From Erwinia endophytica (GTDB taxonomy: Bacteria > Pseudomonadota > Gammaproteobacteria > Enterobacterales > Enterobacteriaceae): a stretch of DNA of 64,000 bases. The stretch is taken from assembly GCF_009295515.1 (NCBI RefSeq), contig NZ_RQVV01000061.1:62001-126000 (forward strand), read 5' to 3'. The position numbers were made by a program, and so were the translations under genes. Shown here piece by piece: positions 47,195 to 59,423 of the stretch. The notes beneath the pieces are model-generated. The model did no database searches. It saw only the letters and a program-made list of their open reading frames with translations, and was not told where the DNA came from. Numbering within the stretch: the first letter of the stretch is position 1; every line of letters starts with the position of its first letter.

Positions 47195-50100
47195 TTAAGG
47201 CACCATCCGCAGGCGTGCCCACTGGCGTTTCGTGGCGCGGCTGAGGCGATCAAGGTAGAGATACACCACTGGGGTGGTGAATAGCGTTAATAACTGACTC
47301 AGCGCCAAACCACCGACAATCGCCAGCCCCAGCGGACTGCGCAGGTCGGCATCACCGCCGCTGCCCAAAGCCAACGGCAGCGCGCCAAAGAAGGCCGCCA
47401 GGGTCGTCATCATAATGGGGCGAAAGCGCATCAGGCAGGCCTGAATGATCGCCTGCTGCGGCGACAGCCCCTGATGACGCTCTGCGGACAGGGCGAAATC
47501 GATCATCATAATGGCGTTTTTCTTCACAATACCAATCAGTAGCAGGATGCCAATCAAGGCGATTACCGTCAGTTGAGTATTAGTCAACAGCAGCAGCAAT
47601 AAGGCGCCAACCCCTGCGGAAGGCAGGGTGGAAAGGATGGTCAGCGGATGAATATAACTTTCATACAGCATCCCCAGCACAATATAGACCGCCGCCAGCG
47701 CCGCCAGAATCAACCACGGCATCGACGCAGCCAGGTCGGCAAAGGCTTTCGCTGTCCCCTGGAATCCCGCCTGGATATTGTCTGGCAACGCGATTTTTGC
47801 CATCGCGGTTTTAATTAGCACGGACGCCTGTTCCAGTGATACACCGTCCGCCAGATTAAAGGCGATGGTGCTGGTCGCCGACTGCCCCTGGTGCGCTACC
47901 GACAATGGCGCATTCGCCCCGCTAAAAGAGGCAAAAGCAGAGAGCGGGATCGGGTCGCCGTCATCATTGACCACATACATTTTGTTCAACATATCCGGGT
48001 CACGCGTGTAAGCATCCTGTAACGACATCACCACATGATACTGGTTTAGCGTTTTATACAGCGTTGCCACCTGACGCTGGGCGAAAGCGTTATTCAACAA
48101 TGTATCCAACATGTTGACGTTCACCCCCAGTCGTTTGGCGCGATCACGATCAATGTTAATCATCACTTCCTGGCCGCCAGTCTGCGAATCAGAATCGACA
48201 CTGGTCAACTGGGGAATGGCTTCCAGTGCGGCTTTTACTTTCGGCGTCCAGACTCGCAGTGTATCCAAATCGTCTGCCTGTAAGCTGTACTGATAAGACG
48301 CATTGGCGCTACGTCCGCCAATATGAATATCCTGTGCCGCCATCAGGAACAACTCGACGCCGGGGATATTACGGGCCTTACTACTCAAGCGGTTCGCGAC
48401 CTCGCTGGCCGTCGCATCACGCTGCTCAAAATCTTTCAGATGTACAAAAAAATTAGCGGAGTTACGCGAACCAAAAGCGCCGCTGCCCATTGAAGACATC
48501 ACCCCATCCACCGCCGGATCCTGCTGGATCATTTGCGCAAATTGTTGCATTTTCGGCTTCATGGCCTGGAAAGAGACATTCTGATCGGCACGCAACATCC
48601 CCATCAACAGTCCGGTATCCTGGTTAGGGAAAAAGCCTTTTTGCACCACCGAGTACAAAAACAGGTTGAGGGCAACCGTCAGGAGCAAGCTGAACAGGGT
48701 CAGCCGCTGGTGGCGCATTACCCAGTTCAGCGCCGCAGCATACGCCGCCAACAGCCGGTTCAGCCCGTTCTCAATCCACTGATACAATGGATGTGGCCGC
48801 ACAGTCACTTTCGGCTTACGTTTCAGGAGCCGGGCACAGAGCATCGGCGTCAGGCTCAGTGAGACCAGCATGGAAATAATCAGCGAGACGGTCAGCGTTA
48901 CGGCAAACTCGCGGAACAATCGCCCAACGATACTGCCCATCAACAAAATCGGGATAAACACCGCCACCAGTGAAAGCGTCATTGACAGCACGGTGAAACT
49001 GACTTCATGTGCCCCTTTCAATGCCGCACGGACCGGACTCAAGCCCTCTTCGATATAACGGGTGATATTTTCCAACACCACGATGGCGTCATCCACCACG
49101 AACCCCGTGGCGATAATCAGCGCCATCAACGACAGGTTATCCAGACTGTAGCCCAGGATGTACATGACCGCGCAGGTGCCAATCAGCGAAACCGGCAACG
49201 CCAGCGCCGGGATAATGACCGCCTGCAAGTTGCGCAAAAAGACAAAAACCACGCCGATAACCAACAGGACGGCAATCAACAGTGTTTCTTCGGTGTCATA
49301 CAATGAAGCCCGAATGTTGGGAGAACGGTCAACCACGATTTTTAACGCCACATCAGCAGGCAGCTCTTTTTCCAATAGCGGTAATTGCGCCTTAATCGCA
49401 TCGATGGTTTTCAGCATGTTCGCCCCGGCCTGGCGAGTGACGCCGATCATCACCGACGGCGTACCGTTGTAGTAGCCAACGTTGTATTTATCTTCTACCG
49501 AGTCATAAACGGTGGCGACATCGCTGAGATGAATCGCTTTTCCATCCTGATAGCGGACCACCAGATGACGGTACTGGCTGGCCTGATCCAGTTGACCGTT
49601 GCTGTCCACCACCCACGACTGTTTATTCCCTTGTAACATGCCTTTCGGCAGATTGGTGGTGCTGTTGGAGATGGCCGCGCGCACCGTATCCAGCGAAATG
49701 CCGAAGTGAGTCAGCATCTGCGGCTGCAAATCAATCCTCACTGCGGGTAAGGCGCTGCCCATCAGCGACACATCCCCCACGCCCTGTACCTGGGCTATTT
49801 TCTGGCTGATCTTGCTGTCGGCCAGATCATACAACTCCCCCTTAGGGCGGGTGGCCGAGGTCAGAGCCAGCATCACAATCGGTGCATCGGACGGGTTAGC
49901 CTTACGATAGGTGGGTAGCGTGACCATACTACTCGGCAACAGACTGCGGGACGCGTTGATCGCCGCCTGCACATCCCGCGCCGCACCGTTGATGTCACGA
50001 TCGAGTTCGAACTGCAAAATAATATTGCTCGATCCCTGCGAACTGCTGGAGGTCATTTCAGTGACCCCGGCAATTTCACCCAACGCACGTTCCAGCGGCG

Positions 50101-50293
50101 TGGCGACCGTTGCCGCCATGGTTTCCGGACTGGCTCCGGCCAGACTGGCACTGACCATAATGGTCGGAAAATCCACCTGTGGCAGCGGCGCCACTGGCAG
50201 CAGACGATAACCTAACCCCCCCAGCAGCAGCACGGCTAACGTCAGCAGCAACGTGGCGACAGGCCGGAAGATAAACAGCCGCGTGATATTCAT
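47195..50293 (-). CDS. mdtC: MdtC-like RND efflux transporter subunit
   Basis: The protein is 1032 residues (E. coli MdtC 1025), an RND pump with 12 membrane helices and two large periplasmic loops. The start [17 protein letters not shown] is typical of MdtC. The TM4 proton-relay pair is in [16 protein letters not shown]. MdtB and MdtC form a heterotrimer that exports bile salts, novobiocin and other drugs in E. coli. It overlaps mdtB by four bases (ATGA), and the outer-membrane factor follows immediately. Confidence 0.93.
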   Translation of the reverse strand: MNITRLFIFRPVATLLLTLAVLLLGGLGYRLLPVAPLPQVDFPTIMVSASLAGASPETMAATVATPLERALGEIAGVTEMTSSSSQGSSNIILQFELDRDINGAARDVQAAINASRSLLPSSMVTLPTYRKANPSDAPIVMLALTSATRPKGELYDLADSKISQKIAQVQGVGDVSLMGSALPAVRIDLQPQMLTHFGISLDTVRAAISNSTTNLPKGMLQGNKQSWVVDSNGQLDQASQYRHLVVRYQDGKAIHLSDVATVYDSVEDKYNVGYYNGTPSVMIGVTRQAGANMLKTIDAIKAQLPLLEKELPADVALKIVVDRSPNIRASLYDTEETLLIAVLLVIGVVFVFLRNLQAVIIPALALPVSLIGTCAVMYILGYSLDNLSLMALIIATGFVVDDAIVVLENITRYIEEGLSPVRAALKGAHEVSFTVLSMTLSLVAVFIPILLMGSIVGRLFREFAVTLTVSLIISMLVSLSLTPMLCARLLKRKPKVTVRPHPLYQWIENGLNRLLAAYAAALNWVMRHQRLTLFSLLLTVALNLFLYSVVQKGFFPNQDTGLLMGMLRADQNVSFQAMKPKMQQFAQMIQQDPAVDGVMSSMGSGAFGSRNSANFFVHLKDFEQRDATASEVANRLSSKARNIPGVELFLMAAQDIHIGGRSANASYQYSLQADDLDTLRVWTPKVKAALEAIPQLTSVDSDSQTGGQEVMINIDRDRAKRLGVNVNMLDTLLNNAFAQRQVATLYKTLNQYHVVMSLQDAYTRDPDMLNKMYVVNDDGDPIPLSAFASFSGANAPLSVAHQGQSATSTIAFNLADGVSLEQASVLIKTAMAKIALPDNIQAGFQGTAKAFADLAASMPWLILAALAAVYIVLGMLYESYIHPLTILSTLPSAGVGALLLLLLTNTQLTVIALIGILLLIGIVKKNAIMMIDFALSAERHQGLSPQQAIIQACLMRFRPIMMTTLAAFFGALPLALGSGGDADLRSPLGLAIVGGLALSQLLTLFTTPVVYLYLDRLSRATKRQWARLRMVP

Positions 50294-53200
50294 GGGCGTT
50301 GTACCGCTTTACGCATCCTGCGGCGTCCACGTTCAGCCATACGGTCAAACCACAGATAGATAACCGGGGTGGAGAACAGCGTCAGCACCTGGCTGAACAC
50401 CAAACCACCGACGATCACCAGCCCCAGCGGCTGACGCAGCTCCGCACCAGAGCCGGAAGCCAGCATCAACGGCAGTGCGCCCAGTAACGCCGCCATGGTG
50501 GTCATCAAAATCGGCCGGAAACGCAACAGACAGGCCTGGTGGATCGCTTCTCGCGGGCTGAGGTGCTGGTTTTTTTCCGCCTCCAGCGCAAAGTCGATCA
50601 TCATTATCGCGTTCTTTTTGACAATGCCGATCAGCAATATCACCCCGATCAAGGCAATCAAACTGAATTCACTGCCGGCCAGCAACAGCGTCAGCAATGC
50701 CCCCACTGCCGCAGACGGCAAGGTGGACAGAATAGTCACCGGATGGATAAAGCTTTCATACAGGATGCCCAATACCACATACATGGTCATCAATGCGGCG
50801 AGGATCAGCCACAACGTGTTGCTGGTGGCATTCTGAAACGCCGCGGTTTCTCCCTGATAACGCAAGGTGATACTGGCGGGCAGGGCCAGCGTTTGCTGGG
50901 TTTCCGCTATAGCCTTCTGCGCATCTTCCAGCGAATAACCATCATGCAGGTTGAATGAGATGGTCACTGCCGGGAACTGGTTCAGTCGCATATGCACCAG
51001 CGAGCCAATACGCTGATGAATCGTGGCGACAGAAGTCAGCTTAACCATTCCGGTTGTGGCGCTGCGGGTACTGTCAGAAGAGGATGAGCTGTCTGATGAT
51101 GAATCGCTGGATGACGAACCGTTGCTGGCGGTTGATACGCTGGAACTGTTCGTCGTTGCCAGATAAACATCGTCAAACGATGCGGGCGACTGCTGATATT
51201 TAGGCGCCACCTCCAGCACCACGCGGTACTGATTGGACTGCGTAAAAATCGTCGACACCAGTCGTTGCCCAAACGCGTTATACAGCGCAGTATCGACATC
51301 CGCCGCGGTGATGCCATAACGGGCAGCCTTATCGCGGTTCAACTCGACATAAGCAACCTGGCCCTGATCCTGTAAGTTACTCACCACTGAGCTAAACTCC
51401 GGGCGCTTTTGCAGCGCGGCGACCAGCTCAGGCGACCACTTAACCAGATTTTCACTGTCAGCATCGTCCAGAGAAAACTGGTACTGCGCTGGCGTGACCT
51501 GATCGTTGACCGTCAGATCCTGTGCAGCCAGCATATACAACTGGATGCCCGGCACCTTTTGCGTCGCCTGCTGTAGCTCGGCAATCACCTGGCTGACCCG
51601 CTGGTCACGTTTCTCAAACGGCTTAAGGTTAATCTGCAGACGACCGCTATTCAGGCTGGTATTGCTGCCGTCAATACCAATGGTCGATGACAGACTGTCC
51701 ACTGCCGGGTTTTTTAACACGATCTCCGCCAACTGCTGCTGACGCTTCGCCATTTCACTGAACGAGACATCCTGCGAGGCCACAGTGATACCCTGAATCA
51801 GTCCAGTATCCTGGGTCGGGAAAAAACCTTTCGGGATAATCACATATAACAGCGCGGTAAACACCAACGTCGCCATCGCCACCAGCAACGTGACGCGTTG
51901 ATGATTGAGTACCACGGTCAGCAGGCGGTCATATCCAGCCACCAACTTATCGAAAAATTCTCCCCCTTTACGGTAAAAACGACTCTGGCGATCTTGCGGG
52001 ATATGGCGCAGCAGATAAGCACACAGCATCGGCGTCAGCGTCAGCGAGACTCCCATTGAGACCAGAATCGATACCGCCAGGGTAATGGCGAACTCGCGGA
52101 ACAGACGCCCAACGACATCCCCCATAAACAACAGTGGGATCAATACCGCGATCAGCGAAAATGTCAGGGAAATAATAGTGAAACCAATTTGCGCTGAGCC
52201 TTTCAGCGCCGCCTCCATCGGTGTTTCGCCCTGCTCCAGCCGCCGGGAAATGTTCTCCACCACCACAATGGCATCATCGATAACAAAGCCGGTAGCGATA
52301 GTCAGCGCCATCAGCGACAGGTTGTTCAGGCTGAAATCCGCCAGATACATCACACCAAAAGTCCCGATCAGCGACAGCGGCACCGCCACACTGGGGATTA
52401 ACGTCGCGGCGACGTTACGCAGGAACAGGAAAGTCACCATCACCACCAACGCAATCGACAGCATCAGTTCAAATTGCACGTCGCTGATTGAGGCGCGGAT
52501 AGTTTGTGTACGATCAGAGAGGACCTGTATTTTCACGCCATCGGGCAATGCGGCCTGCAGGGCTGGCAGTCTGGCCTTAATACTGTCGACCACCGCGATA
52601 ACATTGGCTCCCGGCTGGCGCTGCACGCTGATCACTATCGCCGGCTGATTGTTAGCCCAGGCGGACTGGTAAATATTCTCCGGCGCCTGCTGAATATGAG
52701 CAATATCACGCAGTCTCAGCGCTGCGCCGTTCTGATAGGTCAGGATCAGATTGCCGTACTCTTCAGCGGTACGTAGCTGATCATTGGCATCAATAGTGAC
52801 GGAATGATAACGGCCGTCAAAGCCCCCTTTCGAACCGTTCACGTTGCTGTTGCTGATCAAGGTATTGACGTCTTCCAGCGTCAATCCGTGCGCCGCCAAC
52901 GCCTGCGGATTCATCTGGACCCGGATCGCCGGTTGGTGGCCGCCCGCCAGTGTCACCATGCCAACGCCGGAGATCTGCGACAGCTTGAGTGCGATACGCG
53001 TGTTGACCAGATCCTGTACTTTAATCAGCGGCAAGGTACTGGAACTGGCGGCCAGGGTTATCACCGCGGTATCCGCCGGGTTGACCTTTTTATAGGTCGG
53101 CGGATTAGGCAGGTCATTCGGTAACAGATTATCCGCCGCGTTGATCGCCGCCTGCACCTCCTGCTCGGCAACATCCAACGACAGGTCAAGTGAGAACGTT

Positions 53201-53478
53201 AGCGTAATCACCGAGGCGCCGCTGGAACTGCTGGAGGTCATCTGGCTCAACCCAGCCATCTGTCCCAACTGGCGTTCCAACGGAGCAGTGACCGAAGAGG
53301 CCATCACATCCGGACTGGCTCCCGGATAAAGCGTCGTGACCTGAATGGTCGGGTAATCCACCTGCGGCAGTGCCGAGGTGGACAGGAAACGATAGGCAAA
53401 AATACCAGAAATCAGCACCCCGACCATCAGCAAAATGGTGGCGACCGGGCGCTCAATAAAGATGCGGGAAGGATTCAT
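50290..53478 (-). CDS. mdtB: MdtB-like RND efflux transporter subunit, with serine-rich insert
   Basis: The protein is 1062 residues (E. coli MdtB 1040). It begins [20 protein letters not shown] and has the TM4 relay [16 protein letters not shown]. It partners MdtC in a heteromeric pump. An odd feature lies at about residues 772-805, in the second periplasmic loop: a run composed largely of Ser, Asp, Thr and Asn ([17 protein letters not shown]) that is not in E. coli MdtB and accounts for most of the extra length. Both ends overlap neighbours as ATGA, giving tight coupling in the mdtA-mdtB-mdtC order. Confidence 0.93.
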   Translation of the reverse strand: MNPSRIFIERPVATILLMVGVLISGIFAYRFLSTSALPQVDYPTIQVTTLYPGASPDVMASSVTAPLERQLGQMAGLSQMTSSSSSGASVITLTFSLDLSLDVAEQEVQAAINAADNLLPNDLPNPPTYKKVNPADTAVITLAASSSTLPLIKVQDLVNTRIALKLSQISGVGMVTLAGGHQPAIRVQMNPQALAAHGLTLEDVNTLISNSNVNGSKGGFDGRYHSVTIDANDQLRTAEEYGNLILTYQNGAALRLRDIAHIQQAPENIYQSAWANNQPAIVISVQRQPGANVIAVVDSIKARLPALQAALPDGVKIQVLSDRTQTIRASISDVQFELMLSIALVVMVTFLFLRNVAATLIPSVAVPLSLIGTFGVMYLADFSLNNLSLMALTIATGFVIDDAIVVVENISRRLEQGETPMEAALKGSAQIGFTIISLTFSLIAVLIPLLFMGDVVGRLFREFAITLAVSILVSMGVSLTLTPMLCAYLLRHIPQDRQSRFYRKGGEFFDKLVAGYDRLLTVVLNHQRVTLLVAMATLVFTALLYVIIPKGFFPTQDTGLIQGITVASQDVSFSEMAKRQQQLAEIVLKNPAVDSLSSTIGIDGSNTSLNSGRLQINLKPFEKRDQRVSQVIAELQQATQKVPGIQLYMLAAQDLTVNDQVTPAQYQFSLDDADSENLVKWSPELVAALQKRPEFSSVVSNLQDQGQVAYVELNRDKAARYGITAADVDTALYNAFGQRLVSTIFTQSNQYRVVLEVAPKYQQSPASFDDVYLATTNSSSVSTASNGSSSSDSSSDSSSSSDSTRSATTGMVKLTSVATIHQRIGSLVHMRLNQFPAVTISFNLHDGYSLEDAQKAIAETQQTLALPASITLRYQGETAAFQNATSNTLWLILAALMTMYVVLGILYESFIHPVTILSTLPSAAVGALLTLLLAGSEFSLIALIGVILLIGIVKKNAIMMIDFALEAEKNQHLSPREAIHQACLLRFRPILMTTMAALLGALPLMLASGSGAELRQPLGLVIVGGLVFSQVLTLFSTPVIYLWFDRMAERGRRRMRKAVQRP

Positions 53479-54722
53479 TGCGCTTTCGCGCTCCCGCTAG
53501 CGGCCAGGGTCTCAGCCGCGGTAATCACCGACACTTTGCTGCCATTACTCAGACGATCAATGCCTTCCGTCACCACTCGCTCGCCAGCCGTCACCCCATC
53601 GAGAATAGCTTGTTGCGTTTCGCCCAGTGGGGGGCCGGCTTTCACCGCTTTACGCGTAACGGTATTATCCTGATTAATAACATAGACAAAGCTGCCATCA
53701 CTGCTCAGTTGCAAAGCCTGCGCGGGAATAACCGTGGCCTGTTTCAACGTGCCGGTCTGCAACCGAAGATTGACGAACTGGTTGGGATACAACGCTTCAT
53801 CCTGGTTATCAAACAGCGCTTTCAACTCTACCGTGCCGGTACTGGTATCAATCTGGTTGCTGATAAACTGCACCTTACCCACCGACAGCTCACGGTTGCC
53901 ATCCTGATCGAAAGCAGTGGCAGGCAAACTCTGACCATTATGCAACACGTTTACCAACGTCGGAATATTGCTCTGCGGAACGCTAAAGGTCACGGCGGCG
54001 GGTTGTGTCTGAGTAATCGTGACGATACCGCCAGTATCCGAGGAATGCACCATATTCCCGGCGTCTACCAGGCGTAGCCCCACCCGGCCAGAAATCGGTG
54101 CGGTAATACGGGCATAATCGATGTTGAGTTTCGCGGCGGCAATTTGCGCCAGATCCGCTTTAATCGCCCCACGATATTGCCCGACTGTAGCAATTTGCGC
54201 ATCAAGATCCTGACGGGATAACGAGTCCTGCGCGAACAATTTTTGGTAACGGGCCAGGGTCAACTCGGCACTTTTCAGCAACGCCTGATTCTGACTCAGC
54301 TCGCCCTGATACTGCGCCAGGGTCGCCTGATAGCTGCGCGGGTCAATCTGCGCCAGTAACTGCCCTTCCGCTACTTTCTGCCCTTCAGTGAAGTACACCT
54401 GCATCAATTGACCATCCACCCGGCTGGTCACCGTCACCGTGGCGTTGGGAATAACCGTGCCTAACGCCGTCAGATAAACCGGTACATCTGCGGTGGTCAC
54501 TCCCCCGGCATGAACCGGCGTCGGCCCTGACATCATCATACCGCCAGGTCCACCCGGCCCCCCTGGGCCTCCGCCACCGCCTGGAGGTCCACCCGCACCT
54601 TGATGCCCTGTCGTTCCATGTGGCCAGAAACGCCAGACCAGTAGCGCGATGAGGATTATCAGGATCAGTAACAGGATTTTTTTACGCCATGAAGATGAGG
54701 TTTTGGCAGTCGTTAGGGTCAT
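53475..54722 (-). CDS. mdtA: MdtA-like RND periplasmic adaptor
   Basis: The protein is 415 residues from the ATG at 54722, the E. coli MdtA length. A TTG six codons upstream is less likely. An N-terminal membrane anchor (about 16-33) is followed by a Gly/Pro-rich linker (about 44-62, many GGP repeats). Barrel-sandwich, alpha-hairpin and beta-barrel domains follow ([34 protein letters not shown]). It links the MdtBC pump to the outer-membrane channel. It is the first gene of the operon and is separated from the upstream RND operon by a strong terminator. Confidence 0.92.
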   Translation of the reverse strand: MTLTTAKTSSSWRKKILLLILIILIALLVWRFWPHGTTGHQGAGGPPGGGGGPGGPGGPGGMMMSGPTPVHAGGVTTADVPVYLTALGTVIPNATVTVTSRVDGQLMQVYFTEGQKVAEGQLLAQIDPRSYQATLAQYQGELSQNQALLKSAELTLARYQKLFAQDSLSRQDLDAQIATVGQYRGAIKADLAQIAAAKLNIDYARITAPISGRVGLRLVDAGNMVHSSDTGGIVTITQTQPAAVTFSVPQSNIPTLVNVLHNGQSLPATAFDQDGNRELSVGKVQFISNQIDTSTGTVELKALFDNQDEALYPNQFVNLRLQTGTLKQATVIPAQALQLSSDGSFVYVINQDNTVTRKAVKAGPPLGETQQAILDGVTAGERVVTEGIDRLSNGSKVSVITAAETLAASGSAKAQ

Positions 54723-54777
54723 GAGGCTCTGTGGAGTCAAATAAAGTAAAAATCAAAAAGGCATTTCGCCACCCCTG

Positions 54778-54807
54778 AAAAAAGTCAGGCCAGCAAAAAC
54801 TGGCCTG
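54778..54807 (-). terminator. Rho-independent terminator between the two RND operons
   Basis: CAGGCCAG at 54786-54793 and CTGGCCTG at 54800-54807 form a perfect eight-base stem with a six-base loop. On the minus strand a run of six T follows at 54784-54779. It ends the acrAB-like operon about 75 bases after the last stop, so mdtA needs its own promoter in the following 55 bases. Confidence 0.85.
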
Positions 54808-54881
54808 TGGCTATTATGGTTGAGCACGTTGATTAATTTCCATCCCCATAATGTAAGGATTTTGTTAAAATGCGCCCACTA

Positions 54882-56294
54882 TCATGATTTCCATCCACCA
54901 CCCAGCGCTTTATACAACGCTATTTGCTGGTTGAGCTGGCCTAGCTGGGTGGTTATCAGCGATTTTTGCACAGCATAGAGTGAACGTTGCGCCACCAGTA
55001 CATTCAGATAATTGTCCACACCTTCCTGATAGCGAATATGGGCAAAATCATAGTTTTTCTGGTTTGCCTGCTCGTCCTGCAGGCGTGCCGTCAGCTCATC
55101 CTGATATGTATCCTGAGCGGCCAACGCATCGCCAACTTCTTTGAACGCGGTCTGGATCGCCTTTTCATAGTCAGCAATTTCAATACGTTTTTGCAGATGA
55201 GCGATATTAAGATTAGCCGTATTCACCCCACCATCAAAGATCGGCAGATTAATACTCGGGCCAAATGACCATGCTGCAGTACCGCCTTCCAGCAGATGTC
55301 CCAGACTGCTGGAGGTCGAACCACCGGATGCAGTCAGCGTAATGCTAGGGAAGAAGGCCGCACGTGCAGCCCCAATATTAGCGTTAGCGGCTTTCAGGGT
55401 GTGCTCAGCAGCAATAATATCCGGACGACGAGTCAGCAGATCGGACGGTAACCCGGCCGGTGTTGCCGGGAAGCGCCAACCTTTTTTCAAACGGGCATTC
55501 GCCAACATGTCTGACGGCAGGTCAGTCCCCACCAACAGCCGCAAGGCGTTGACATCCTGACGCACCTGGCGGGTATAGGTTGCTATGTCTGCCTGCGCGC
55601 TACGTACCGAGGTTTCCGCCTGGACCAAATCCTGCTCGCTACTGACCCCCCCTTCGAAGCTACGCTTCGTCAGGTCATAAGAGTCCTGTTGGCTTTTCAC
55701 CGTATCCTGCGCTAACTGCAGCAAATCGTTATCCGCACACAGCGACAGATAGGATGACGCCACCTCGGAAATCAGACTGATTTGTGTCGCCCGCTGCGTG
55801 GCGGCGGTAGCCAGATAACTTTCCAGCGCCTTATCGCGCAGGCTGCGCAGCCGCCCGAAGAAATCCAGTTCCCAGGCACTCACCCCCAGACTGGTGTTGA
55901 GCTCGTGATAAGTCACTGGGCCGCTCGAGGAGGTGTTGTACAGGTTGCCCGGCAGGTGAGCCGAGGTTTGCGAGGCGCTCATATCAACAGAAGGCAGCAG
56001 CGCGGCCCGGTTAATCTGCACCTGCGAACGGGCCACATCGACATTCAGCGCGGCCACCCGCAGATCACGGTTATTCGCCAGTGACAACGCGATCAACTTA
56101 TGCATCACCGGATCGGTGAAGAAGTTTTGCCAACGGATATCCGCGCCGTTACCCGCCATGGCTTTGCCCTGCTGATCGTAGTGCGCCGCCACCGGCAACG
56201 CAGGACGATGGTAGTCAGGCTCCATCGTACAGCCGCTCAGCACCAGCATCATTGCCAGTGGCAATACGGCCAGTGAATAAGTCTTACGTTGCAT
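54882..56294 (-). CDS. Outer-membrane factor of the AcrAB-like pump (OprM/AdeK family)
   Basis: The protein is 470 residues with a lipoprotein signal and lipobox LSGC (Cys22), then TMEPDYHRP. It is an OprM/AdeK-type channel with two OEP repeats. The start overlaps the stop of the AcrB-like gene by one base (TAATG). It is the third gene of a complete tripartite set, which is common in Pseudomonas and Acinetobacter, whereas E. coli acrAB depends on TolC encoded elsewhere. It shares only family-level similarity with the other outer-membrane factor in this window. Confidence 0.92.
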   Translation of the reverse strand: MQRKTYSLAVLPLAMMLVLSGCTMEPDYHRPALPVAAHYDQQGKAMAGNGADIRWQNFFTDPVMHKLIALSLANNRDLRVAALNVDVARSQVQINRAALLPSVDMSASQTSAHLPGNLYNTSSSGPVTYHELNTSLGVSAWELDFFGRLRSLRDKALESYLATAATQRATQISLISEVASSYLSLCADNDLLQLAQDTVKSQQDSYDLTKRSFEGGVSSEQDLVQAETSVRSAQADIATYTRQVRQDVNALRLLVGTDLPSDMLANARLKKGWRFPATPAGLPSDLLTRRPDIIAAEHTLKAANANIGAARAAFFPSITLTASGGSTSSSLGHLLEGGTAAWSFGPSINLPIFDGGVNTANLNIAHLQKRIEIADYEKAIQTAFKEVGDALAAQDTYQDELTARLQDEQANQKNYDFAHIRYQEGVDNYLNVLVAQRSLYAVQKSLITTQLGQLNQQIALYKALGGGWKS

Positions 56295-59200
56295 TATTCT
56301 TTTACCTCAGTTTTTGTTTTTTTCTTACCAGAGAAGAGCTGAGCGACAACAACGTAAAACATCGGTACGAAGAAGATAGCGAGGAAGGTGGCGGTAATCA
56401 TCCCACCCACCACACCTGTACCAATGGAGTGCTGACTGCCGGCGCCCGCACCATGGGAAATGGTCAGCGGAAATACGCCAAGCACAAAGGCCATCGAGGT
56501 CATGATGATTGGACGGATACGCAGTTTCGCCGCTTCCATCGCAGCCTCTACCAGCCCCTTACCTTCTTTCTCATGCAGATCTTTGGCGAACTCAACAATC
56601 AGGATGGCATTCTTCGCCGCCAGGCCGACAGTGGTCAGTAGGCCCACCTGGAAGAAGACGTCGTTTTCCAGTCCACGCATCAGTACCGCGAGAATAGTGC
56701 CAATCACCCCCAGCGGCACCACCATAATCACCGAGAACGGGATCGACCAGCTTTCGTACAATGCGGCCAGGCACAGGAACACCACCAGAATCGAGATCGA
56801 GTACAACGCTGGCGTTTGCGAACCCGAGCTCTGTTCTTCATACGACAGACCATGCCACTGTACCCGGAAGCCTTTTGGCAGTTTGGCGGCTATCTCTTCT
56901 ACCGCTTTCACCGCATCGCCCGAGCTATAGCCGCTGGCCGGGGATCCCATGATTTCCACCGCTGAAACACCGTTAAAACGTTCATAACGTGGTGAACCGT
57001 ATTCCCACTTACCGCTACCAAAAGCAGAGAACGGCACCATGTCGCCGCTGGCGTTACGGAAGTACCATTTATCCAGATCTTCCGGTGTGACGCGCGAACC
57101 GGCGTTCCCCTGGATATACACCTTCTTCACCCGACCATTGTAGATGAACTGATTGACATAGCTGGAGCCCCACGCCGTGGAGAGCGTATCATTGATATCT
57201 TCCAGACTCAGACCCAGCGCCCGCGCACGCTCATCATCAATGATCAGGTGATACTGAGGCTCATCTTCCATGCCATTTGGACGCGTCGCCGTCAAACGTT
57301 TATCCTGCGCGGCCATCGCCAGGAACTGGTTACGAGCTGCCATCAGCGCTGCATGCCCCTGGTTGTTGATATCCTGCAGGAAGAAGTCGAAACCGGTGGC
57401 ATTCCCCAGTTCCATGACCGCAGGCGGCACCAGTGCGAAAACTTTGGCATCTTTCAGGGTGATGAAGTGCGCCATGGTACGTTGCGCCAGCTTCTGTACT
57501 GACTGGTTGCTGTTGCGCTGATCCCACGGCTTAAGCAACACAAATGACATCGCGGTGTTTTGACCACGTCCGGAGAAGCTAAAGCCGTTTGGCGAGAACA
57601 CCGAGCTGACTTCCGGTTCATTCTTCAACAACCATGACTGGATATCATCCAGCACCTGCTGCGTACGCTCAGCCGAGGCATTGGCTGGCAACGTGATCTG
57701 TATCATCATCACCCCCTGATCCTCATCCGGCAGGAACGAGGTTGGCACGCGGGTGAACAAATAACCGGTCAGACCAACCAACACCAGATAGATAACCAGG
57801 AACAGTTTGCGTTTGGAGAGTACCGTGCTAACACCGCGGGTGTAGCGCAACGTGCCGGCATCGAACTTACGGTTAAACCAGCCAGCAAAACCTTTAGTTT
57901 TGTGTTCAGCCGAGCCTGATTTAAGCATGGTTGCACATAACGCCGGGGTGAAAATCATCGCCATCAGCACTGACAACGCCATCGCCGAAACAATAGTGAT
58001 GGAGAACTGGCGGTAGATAACTCCCGTCGATCCACTGAAGAAAGCCATCGGCAACAGCACAGCAGAAAGCACCAACGCAATGCCGAACAACGCCCCCTGA
58101 ATTTGTTCCATCGACTTGATAGTGGCGGCTTTCGGATCCAAACCTTCGTCGTGCATGACACGCTCGACGTTTTCCACTACCACGATGGCATCATCCACCA
58201 GCAAGCCTATCGCCAACACCATCCCGAACATCGTCAGGGTGTTAATGGTATAGCCACAAGCGGCAAGAATACCGAAAGTGCCCAACAGCACCACGGGCAC
58301 CACCATGGTGGTGATCAGCGTGGCTCGCAGGTTCTGCAGGAACACCAGCATCACCAGGAACACCAGGGCTATCGCTTCAAACAGGGTTTTCACCACTTCT
58401 TCAATTGAGGCGCTAACCACTGGAGAAGTGTCATAAGGGAATGTCACCTGTACGCCTGACGGCAGGGAAGATTTGAGACCGTCCACAGTGGCACGTACAG
58501 CCCTGATCGCGTCCAGCACGTTCCCCCCACTGGCCAGGCGCAGAGCGATACCGGAAGAAGGTTCGCCGTTATAGGTAGCGGAAATGCTGTAATCCTGCGG
58601 CCCCAGATCAATCTTCGCCACATCTTTCAGTCGCACCTGCGAACCATCCGGATTGACTTTCAGCAGAATATTTTCAAACTGTTGTACGGTCTGCAGACGT
58701 GTTTTGCCGATAATCGTCGCACTGAATTTCGCACCAGGTATGGTCGGCAACCCTGCCAGTTTACCGCTGGAGACCTGCACGTTTTGTTGATTGATAGCGG
58801 TGGTAACATCGCTGGGAATCAACTGGTACTTATACAGTTTTGACGGATCAAGCCAGATACGCATACCGTATTCCGAACCCAACACCAGGAAATCGCCCAC
58901 GCCTTTGGTACGTGAAATCGGATCTTCCAGTTTGGAAACCAGCAGGTCGGTCAGGTCGCCGTTGCTCATTTTGCCGTCGGTGGAGATCAGACTGACTACC
59001 AGCATGAAGTTAGCCTGATATTTACGGACGTTAATGCCCTGCTCGGTCACTTCAGTCGGCAGTTGGGATTCCGCCAGCGACACTTTGTTCTGTACCTGGA
59101 CCTGAGCGATATCCGGATCAGTCCCCTGATCGAAGGTGACGATTATCGTGGCGCTACCATCACTGTTACTCTGTGATTCGATATAACGCAGATTATCAAG

Positions 59201-59413
59201 ACCATTAAGCTGCTGTTCAATGACCTGTACCACGGTATTTTGCGCCGTTTCAGCACTGGCCCCCGGGTAGGTCACCTGGATAGAAATCGCTGGTGGCGCG
59301 ATATTGGGATACTGGTTAATCGGCAGCTTGAGGATCGACAAACCACCGACCAGCATCACAATGATCGCCACCACCCAGGCAAAGATGGGGCGCTCAATGA
59401 AAAATTTAGACAT
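56294..59413 (-). CDS. AcrB-like RND multidrug efflux transporter (HAE-1)
   Basis: The protein is 1039 residues (E. coli AcrB 1049), starting [20 protein letters not shown]. Longer in-frame starts run into the adaptor gene and are not credible. Twelve membrane helices are expected. The proton-relay aspartates are in [19 protein letters not shown]. Pore-domain motifs include [20 protein letters not shown]. It exports hydrophobic and amphiphilic compounds from the periplasm. The start is ten bases after the adaptor stop. Whether it is the main AcrB or a paralogue cannot be told from the window; the genome probably also carries acrAB elsewhere. Confidence 0.92.
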   Translation of the reverse strand: MSKFFIERPIFAWVVAIIVMLVGGLSILKLPINQYPNIAPPAISIQVTYPGASAETAQNTVVQVIEQQLNGLDNLRYIESQSNSDGSATIIVTFDQGTDPDIAQVQVQNKVSLAESQLPTEVTEQGINVRKYQANFMLVVSLISTDGKMSNGDLTDLLVSKLEDPISRTKGVGDFLVLGSEYGMRIWLDPSKLYKYQLIPSDVTTAINQQNVQVSSGKLAGLPTIPGAKFSATIIGKTRLQTVQQFENILLKVNPDGSQVRLKDVAKIDLGPQDYSISATYNGEPSSGIALRLASGGNVLDAIRAVRATVDGLKSSLPSGVQVTFPYDTSPVVSASIEEVVKTLFEAIALVFLVMLVFLQNLRATLITTMVVPVVLLGTFGILAACGYTINTLTMFGMVLAIGLLVDDAIVVVENVERVMHDEGLDPKAATIKSMEQIQGALFGIALVLSAVLLPMAFFSGSTGVIYRQFSITIVSAMALSVLMAMIFTPALCATMLKSGSAEHKTKGFAGWFNRKFDAGTLRYTRGVSTVLSKRKLFLVIYLVLVGLTGYLFTRVPTSFLPDEDQGVMMIQITLPANASAERTQQVLDDIQSWLLKNEPEVSSVFSPNGFSFSGRGQNTAMSFVLLKPWDQRNSNQSVQKLAQRTMAHFITLKDAKVFALVPPAVMELGNATGFDFFLQDINNQGHAALMAARNQFLAMAAQDKRLTATRPNGMEDEPQYHLIIDDERARALGLSLEDINDTLSTAWGSSYVNQFIYNGRVKKVYIQGNAGSRVTPEDLDKWYFRNASGDMVPFSAFGSGKWEYGSPRYERFNGVSAVEIMGSPASGYSSGDAVKAVEEIAAKLPKGFRVQWHGLSYEEQSSGSQTPALYSISILVVFLCLAALYESWSIPFSVIMVVPLGVIGTILAVLMRGLENDVFFQVGLLTTVGLAAKNAILIVEFAKDLHEKEGKGLVEAAMEAAKLRIRPIIMTSMAFVLGVFPLTISHGAGAGSQHSIGTGVVGGMITATFLAIFFVPMFYVVVAQLFSGKKKTKTEVKE

Positions 59414-59423
59414 CAGATTTCCT

